Under the pieces are notes generated by a model. It worked only from the letters and a program-made list of their open reading frames with translations, made no database searches and had not been told where the DNA came from. Below, in pieces: positions 57,771 to 64,000 of a stretch of 64,000 nt of DNA (position 1 is its first letter; every line of letters begins with the position of its first letter). The DNA comes from Hydrangea macrophylla (Eukaryota > Streptophyta > Magnoliopsida > Cornales > Hydrangeaceae): positions 30,367,637 through 30,431,636 of the forward strand of contig CM066994.1 of the NCBI GenBank assembly GCA_033977485.1, given 5' to 3'. The position numbers and the translations under genes were made by a program.

Positions 57771-58799
57771 GTGACTTTCACATGCCTTACCCCAACCAGC
57801 CTCACAACCAATGAGCGAGGCCCATCAATGCAAAACTTGCCTAAACCCTTAACCAACAGTGCCCAATCACTTCAAGCTTGCTTAACAGGCTGCACCAATA
57901 GAAGAGAACCTCGGTTCCTGCCCACGCTTAACCTTCTGTACACCTCGACACTCGCCCTCTCTTACCTTCTCATAATCAATAGCGAAGACGTTGGTACCCC
58001 CACTTTCTTAAACCTTTGCACCAATAGCATTCTTTCCCCTCCCTTGACCAACCAATGGTATTGGTTCATCACCAAGGTAACTCCTTCTCATAAGTCTCCG
58101 TCTTCACAATATATAGTTTTGTCTACATCTCATTTAATAATCCTAACCACCTTAAACAGAGCATTTAAGCCTCTCTTCTACCTTAAAACAAACAACCCAC
58201 TAGGAGATCTGGAGGTACTAGTAACACGTGGAAGAATTCAAACAGGAGACCTGGGCACGAGCAGTTTGTCATTCAGCAAGGGTTAGATTCAAAAAAGCAA
58301 CTATCAGGACACATGTTGAAGAAGGATCAAGCAGTTTGAAGTAATAGTTAAAAGTACGTGGAGATCTAAGGGAGTAGTTACTTTGAAATTCTATAAATAG
58401 AAGAAGAGATGGAGAGAAAGACAAATGCAAACACACCAACCAACACTTCAGAAACCACTTTCTATTGTCATATTGTTTTTTCCTTTCCTTAGGAATAGAA
58501 TACCACTTCAAAGTCCTCTTCGAGGTCAGAATTTGTACTCTACTTTGTTTTAAAATAAAGTATTTCATTTCTTCTATTATTTTATAGTCTTTAGTTTCTA
58601 GATAACTTAGATTATACTTTGCAACTGTTTATCAATTCTATACGATTAAAGTCCTTTTAATTATGGCATTCAAATGGTCACAATTGACCTGGTGAGGCGC
58701 ATTTGGCTTACACAATCACATTGGTAACTTGCTTGCTTAGCACGCTCGTACACAAAAAATTACACAAATATTCTTCAAAGGATAAATAGCCAAACATAA
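57600..58799 (+). mobile_element. Putative LTR of an old gypsy-type element, copy 2
   Basis: This is the counterpart of 12300-13527, with the TATAAATAG-like box, the AATAAAG signal and the same leader TTTTGGCACGCCCGATGG. A (GA)n run (57734-57767) lies inside. A 203-codon ORF (57675-58286) crosses the GA run and LTR; it is broken in copy 1 and is not supported as a gene. Confidence 0.4.
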
Positions 58800-58833
58800 T
58801 TTTGGCACGCCCGATGGTACACAAGTGTCAAAA

Positions 58834-60097
58834 TGACCAACAGAGCACTTAGAAACATAGATCTGTTGAGAACACCAACAATGGTATTAACACCAGTATT
58901 GGTGAAAATATAGAGGTTGGTAGTACTTCGCACCAAGAACCTCATAAGGGAAATGTGGTTGATCCTATGAACAATGGGGTAGTTAACGAAAACCAAAGTC
59001 AATAAGAGTCAATACCAACAATTGGCATCGAAATACAAAATCACTTGGTGAATTAGTTGACACTAGGGGTGGACACGAATAGAGCAGCTCAACAAGGGCT
59101 CGATAAAGGCTAGGCTCAGCTTACTCATTTGAGCTCGTGAACATGATTGATTAAGGCTCACGAGCAAGCTTGTGAAAAAGATCGTTAATAGGTTTGATAA
59201 AGAGCTTGTATAGTGACTTATATATATGTATTATAAAACTATATAATTTTAGAGAAAATATTACAAACCTCGTAAATAGACTTGATAAATGATTGATTTA
59301 TCATTAAACTATATAGTTTTAAAGGGTGCATAAAAAATCTCATTAAAAAGCTCGCGATCACTTGAAAGCTCGGCTCATTTGAGCTCGTGCGCAAGCTTGT
59401 AAAAAAGCTCGTGAGCAGGCTCGGCTCGGCTCGACCCCTAGTTGACACCATTCTTTGATCACTTGGGAAATATGATCCAAAATGTCAATATTTTGGTTAC
59501 TTCATTTACCAATCGTTTACCACATAACACGCCAGTGGTAATATCACATGGTCACTCACCTTCGCTTCAAGGGGAATATCCACCTGGTATTAATCAATTC
59601 ATTCCTACTAATTGTGTAAATGACACTAATTTAAGGCCAAGTGCACAAGAAAGTTTCTACATGCCTGTCCAAAATAATGCGGGGCCTATTTTCGAAGATA
59701 CTCAAGCATGCTAGGCTGGGGTTTCCAAGACCCAATGTTTGGGCTAGTAAACATAGAAGATGGAAGGCCTAGAGACCTTAATATTGGTCAGAACAGGAGA
59801 ATGAACAACTATCATGTGTTCTAACCAGAGTTAGGATATGGAAGAAGGGTTGTTAATAAACCTTATAGGAGGGTAGACAACTTTCAACCACCACATGTTG
59901 CCCCAAATGTTGTTCCACCTCTGGGACAACTAGTTCGACAACAACCAAATTTGGTTGAAAGAAATGATACTCCAAAAGATTTGAATACCACGATTATGGG
60001 ACTGATTGTGTGATTGATGCTCCAATCATGATTCCCAAACAATTCTTAGTTTCAAGCAAATGGGAATTACTAAGACATCCCTACTTCAAAATAGCAA

Positions 60098-60100
<3 letters not shown>
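58834..60100 (+). pseudogene. Degraded gag-like remnant, copy 2
   Basis: This is the counterpart of 13564-14784 plus 29239-29335. It is continuous here because Gypsy1 is absent, and is interrupted only by the hAT MITE. A 90-codon stretch stays open at 59442-59714 (starting MTPFFDHLGNM), but no conserved domain is recognised. Confidence 0.35.
59064..59440. mobile_element. hAT-type MITE with perfect 8-bp TSD, copy 2
   Basis: The same insertion as 13795-14211, flanked by gttgacac on both sides (59056-59063 and 59441-59448). It is 40 bp shorter than copy 1, through loss within the GCTCG-rich interior and right end. Confidence 0.85.
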
Positions 60101-60136
<36 letters not shown>

Positions 60137-60166
60137 TCTAAAAGTTGGGGCTTGATATTATTTAAA

Positions 60167-60496
60167 GTGTAAATTACATTTTACATCTTTGTAGTTTGGG
60201 TGTGATTTCACTTTAGTCCCTGTAATTCCAATTATGTCACTTTGGTCCTTGTAGATTTAGGTTCAATTTAGGTTAGTAAAGTGTAATTTTTCTAAGTAAA
60301 TTTATCATTATGCACCTAATGATACCTGACGTGTGCATCATATGACCTAATTTTGTTAATATTTGTAGGAAATTTTCATGAATGGACTACATTGAACATA
60401 ATCTGAAACTATAAGGACCAGAGTGACAAAATTGAAACTACATGGACCGAAGTGACATCACACCCAAACTACAAGGGTGTAAAGTGTAATTTACCC
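60167..60496. mobile_element. Mutator-type MITE with 9-bp TSD, copy 2
   Basis: The same insertion as 29412-29797, flanked by ttatttaaa (60158-60166 and 60497-60505). It is 56 bp shorter, with the missing part near the middle of the left half. Confidence 0.85.
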
Positions 60497-60505
60497 TTAT
60501 TTAAA

Positions 60506-61749
60506 AAAAAATTTGAAGGGCTTAGTTACATTTCATATCCTCCAACTTTCCCCCTTGTGTCAATTTGCTTGGTCCTTGTATTTTTGTGACATGTATTTCA
60601 AGATTAGTGCCATAAAAAAATCAAAATAAAATATTGAATAAAATTCTAAATTTGTTGTCATGACTTTGAACTGGAAAGTGAATTTTAATTTTTTTGGACA
60701 CATTGGTGGTTGATGTTGCTAATTCTTTAACTTGACATTATGAATAAAAAAAATGTGCGTGTTCATCATTCACTGACCTTAGTATTCTAGTATTTTCTTA
60801 GCCACTTTCCAAATTTGAAGATGTTAATTTGAATCAAGCTCATAATTTGTTTTAGTTTCCAAGGATAGTTAGGTGGGGAGGGGGAGGTGTGTGAGAAGGG
60901 CAAACGACCTGTGGTCCTCCAAAGTTCATTAAATTTTTAGGGTCCTCATGAATTTTTTATAATTATATTTTTATCATGAGATTTTTTAGTATTTTATATT
61001 TAGGTCACCCTCAACTTATGTTTATTAAGTGTCATCAACTACATATATATTTATATGTATGTACAACTCAAAAGCAAAGACTCCTAGAATTTTGAAAATT
61101 ACACTATTAGTGTAAGAATTTTTTAGTTTTAGAAATAGGCCCCCCCTAGAATTTTGAAAGACACTGTACAATATTTAATTTTCACAAATAAACTCATATT
61201 ATAAGTAGACCCCCAAAAAACTGCAAATTATGTATAAGTATACCCTAAAAATTTACCAATAATCAGGGTACGCTGCCCCTGAACCCTTGTAAAGCGGCCT
61301 CTCTTTTAGTAGTTCGTCCTAGGCCTCCAAATACTCGGGCCAACTCCTATTCATTGGTCTTTCCAAAACCAATCAATGGAGTCTATATCTAATACGTATT
61401 CCATTTAGATTCTTGATAGATTAATTACCCATAGAATGATTCTTGATTATGATAAATTCAAAATCCAGCTAAAATATTAAATTCTATGAGTTTTTAAGGA
61501 TCAAAAGCGAACTTCTAAAATGGCCATATTCACACACTTTTTGCATGCGCCTATAACTCTTTTTCCTAGAACTTAAACTGAAATTACCAAATAAACTATA
61601 AAATTTTGCTAGCAAAATCTGTAGGAGGGGAATTAATAGGCCTTACTCATATGGATAAAATTCTCTTGTTGCTTCTTAATTTAACAAGATTCAGTAAACA
61701 ACAGTGCTTTGGGCTTATGGGCTATATGTAAGGTTATTTAACTACATTT
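60506..61749. other. Non-coding AT-rich stretch of copy 2
   Basis: No gene is visible. It aligns with 29807-31027. Confidence 0.5.
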
Positions 61750-61990
61750 GGCTTAACTACATTTTACACCCTCTTAGTTTGCCCTTTGTGTCAATTTGGT
61801 CCCTGCAGTTTAGAAAGTGTCATTTTATTCCCTATAAATATGTCAATAGTCCCTCAAACACTCTTTGTGACAAACTTTTAACTTTCAGTGACAAAATTGT
61901 TCGTCACTAAAGGGCTTCTTGGACTTATTTGACATACTTATGAAACTACAAGGACTAAAAAGTGACACATTCTAAATTACATGGACCAAA
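61750..61990. mobile_element. MITE of the TACATTTTACACCC family, truncated by CACTA insertion
   Basis: This is the counterpart of 31028-31314. The right arm is missing from the window because the CACTA element begins after accaaa. Confidence 0.65.
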
Positions 61991-62565
61991 CACTACAAGG
62001 AAAAAGGCTATTTATGTCACTTAAAAAGTGACATAAATAGGTATTTATGTCACTTTTTTTTCCAGTAGAAAGTGACATAAATAGAGGCGACATAAATGTT
62101 TTAAAAGTGACATAAATGTTTTCGAAAAAGTGACATAAATGTTTCATAAACCAACACATTTGTTAATAAAAAGTGACATAAATATCATTTTATTTATGTC
62201 ACTTTTAAACTAAAGTGACATAAAAGTAGAAAAGTGACATAAATACCAAACAAAATTGTTACATCAAAGTCTTAAAAGTGACATAAATACTTAAAAGTGA
62301 CATAAATACCATTTTATTTATGTCACTTTTAACATAAAGTGACATAAAAGTAGAAAAGTGACATAAATACCAAACAAAATTATAACATCAAAGTCTTAAA
62401 AGTGACATAAATACTTAAAAGTGACATAAATACAATTTTATTTATGTCACTTTTAACATAAAGTGACATAAAAGTAAAAAAGTGACATAAATACCAAACA
62501 AAATTATTACATAAAAGCCTTAAAGTGACATAAATACAGTAAAAGTGACATAAATACCACCCTGT
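61991..62565. repeat. CACTA subterminal motif array with 124-bp higher-order repeat
   Basis: About 23 copies of AAGTGACATAAAT or its reverse complement (some with one change) fill this stretch. From about 62186 to 62545 they are organised in a 124-bp repeat of nearly three copies, anchored by tatttatgtcacttttaa at 62191, 62315 and 62439. Inverted pairs of the motif could form many short hairpins. Confidence 0.85.
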
Positions 62566-62996
62566 ACAAACAATATATGGTCCCTGTACATATATAGAAT
62601 GCCATGCACCCTGTACAAAATTAAATCCAACTCAATATATAATCTATTTCAACTACTAAATTTCATCGATTCATCTCAATACCAACCAATTAATTGGGAT
62701 GAACAAAAAGTATACAATCGATCCGAGTCAAGTGCAAAACTAATAACATATACATATTACATATTCATCAAAACGTACTAACAAAACCATGAAAGCAACA
62801 AAAAAGAATTAGCCCAACAAAAAAAGTGGTTTGTTTGTTAAAACCTTCCATCAAATTGTGAAACTTTGTACCTACAAAAAAGATGAAGCTTTCATTAATT
62901 AGTTGTATATAAAATAATGAAAGAGTAAAACTATGTTTGGGGGTTTTGAGATACCACAACGTGTTCGATCGGGGACTCGGAATGATGAAATTAAGA
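62566..62996. other. CACTA internal non-coding stretch
   Basis: The string cctgtaca occurs three times near 62565-62620. No ORF with recognisable similarity is present. Confidence 0.45.
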
Positions 62997-63655
62997 GTCA
63001 CTTTTTCGCATTTTTTTGTGAACCGTGAATCCGTAAAGCATTCTGTTAGTTCACGCAGGTTTATTTAGGTATGTTTGAGGTGCGAGAAAGGTTTCGTGGC
63101 GTTTGGTTAAGCGGTTTACCGATTCACTACTCAAAACCTCAATAACTAAGCTTTTTCAAGCATAAGTGTCTAAAGAGGCACTTTTTTGCATTTTTTGTGA
63201 ACCGTGAATCCGTAAAGCATTCCATTAATTCATGCAGGTTTATTTAGGCATGTTTGAGGTGCGAGAAAGGTTTCGTGGCGTTTGGTTAAGCGGTTTACCG
63301 ATTCACTACTCAAAACCTCAATTACTAAGCTTTTTCAAGCATAAGTGTCTAAAGAGTCACTTTTTCACATTTTTTGTGATCCGTGAATCCGTAAAGCATT
63401 CCGTTAGTTCACGCAAGTTTATTTAGGTATGTTTGAGGTGCGAGAAAGGTTTCGTGGCGTTTGGTTAAGCGGTTTACCGATTCACTACTCAAAACCTCAA
63501 TTACTAAGCTTTTTCAAGCATAAGTGTCTAAAGAGTCACTTTTTTGCATTTGTTTTTAACCGTGAATCCGTAAAGCATTCCGTTAGTTCACGCAAGTTTA
63601 TTTAGGTATGTTTGAGGTACGGGTAAGGTTTCGTGGCGTTTGGTTAAGCGGTTTA
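62997..63655. repeat. 179-bp tandem repeat array
   Basis: The marker accgtgaatccgtaaagcat recurs from 63021, 63200, 63379 (with gatccg in place of aaccg) and 63558, exactly 179 bp apart each time. This gives about 3.7 units, each starting with a GTCACTTTTT-like string. Units differ by only a few substitutions. Short ORFs across the array are by-products. Confidence 0.9.
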
Positions 63656-64000
63656 CCATTTGCGTAGTTACAGCACGCTTATCTTTTGTACCCGCAAATC
63701 CAAATGACCTTGGTTATCAGAAAAACATATCAATTTTCTTTACAAGAAATAGTGAATTAGTGTAATATCCTCCACATATACCTATATCATCTGTTCAAGG
63801 CGTGTATATATATCCATTCTACAGTTGTATGTTAATATTTTATGGAAAGGTAAAATGGAAAACCGAGAAGCACCAGCCATTACGAAACATAGCAAGCATT
63901 TGCATGATTAACTACAATACAACTCGTTGAAAATTAATAAAACAGACAGAAATAATTATTAAAAAATAATCATATTAAGCAGAAGATGTCTTCCTTTTAA
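63656..64000. other. Non-coding right end of window
   Basis: AT-rich, with no gene, repeat or second CACTA terminus recognised. It probably lies inside the CACTA element. Confidence 0.4.

Larger units (their letters stand above)
42836..61990 (+). repeat. Segmental duplication, copy 2 (interrupted)
   Basis: It is the counterpart of 1-31314 in direct orientation. It contains about 300 bp near 43110-43408 that copy 1 lacks. Empty sites for insertions in copy 1 are at 43647-43651 (copia), 45203-45211 (foldback) and 60002-60006 (Gypsy1). It is itself interrupted by Gypsy2 at 46820 and cut on the right by the CACTA element at 61991, so its true end is not visible. Confidence 0.85.
61991..64000 (+). 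mobile_element. CACTA (En/Spm-type) transposon, left part only
   Basis: It begins CACTACAAGGAAAAAGGC, the hallmark terminus of plant CACTA elements. A dense block of subterminal motifs follows, as is typical for this superfamily, where they bind the element's own transposition protein. The insertion site in copy 1 is intact at 31261-31270 (ccaaa|ctg). No matching inverted end (…CTTGTAGTG) occurs before the window ends, so the element continues to the right and any transposase lies outside. No ORF in this part resembles a transposase. Confidence 0.85.

Noticed and set aside
57675..58286. 203-codon ORF starting MAKAEGISLACASW
   Set aside because: It runs through a GA microsatellite and an old LTR-like block. 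The equivalent in copy 1 (about 12360-13018) is broken into two frames, and no domain is recognisable.
62000..62560. CRISPR-like spaced short repeats
   Set aside because: The motif occurs in both orientations with irregular spacing, directly inside a CACTA terminus in plant DNA.

Overview
The window is nuclear DNA of a eudicot plant: AT-rich, crowded with nested transposable elements, and with only one clearly intact host gene. Coding signatures are plant-type: NAC transcription factor domain, Tekay/Del-like Ty3-gypsy and Ty1-copia polyproteins, an L1-type LINE, a CACTA terminus, hAT- and Mutator-type MITEs. I cannot name the species.

Layout. (1) 1-31314 is copy 1 of a roughly 9-kb direct segmental duplication; 42836-61990 is copy 2. 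The copies differ mainly by later insertions, so each serves as the empty site for the other. Copy 1 carries a Ty1-copia element (538-7479, TSD cctaa), a 1.03-kb foldback element (9090-10116, 9-bp TSD) and a 14.5-kb decayed gypsy element, called Gypsy1 here (14785-29238, 3.85-kb LTRs). Copy 2 carries a very young, apparently intact gypsy element, Gypsy2 (46820-57063, TSD gatgt, LTRs with one difference seen), and a CACTA element that starts at 61991 and leaves the window. Both copies share older elements: a hAT MITE with 8-bp TSD, a Mutator-type MITE with 9-bp TSD, other inverted-repeat elements and the remnant of a further LTR retrotransposon. (2) 31315-42835 lies between the copies and holds two tandem NAC paralogues. 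The first (33721 onward) is a frameshifted pseudogene cut off by a LINE fragment (about 34345-37010, minus strand). The second (39578-40924) is an intact 448-codon intronless gene with an unusual three-fold acidic repeat after the NAC domain. Around them are a 1.8-kb inverted-repeat element with long homopolymers, a near-perfect 67-bp-arm hairpin and short direct repeats.

The most unusual material is inside the retrotransposons. Gypsy1 has two extra sense ORFs between its primer-binding site and gag, each preceded by a similar leader block. Both gypsy families carry arrays of four small imperfect hairpins at the same place in their LTRs, although the hairpin sequences are unrelated. A 172-bp module in the copia 5' leader also occurs twice, in antisense, in the Gypsy2 LTR. 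The CACTA element has about 23 subterminal AAGTGACATAAAT-type motifs in a 124-bp higher-order repeat, and an internal 179-bp tandem array.

All comparisons were made by eye. Percent identities are approximate, and no database search was possible.
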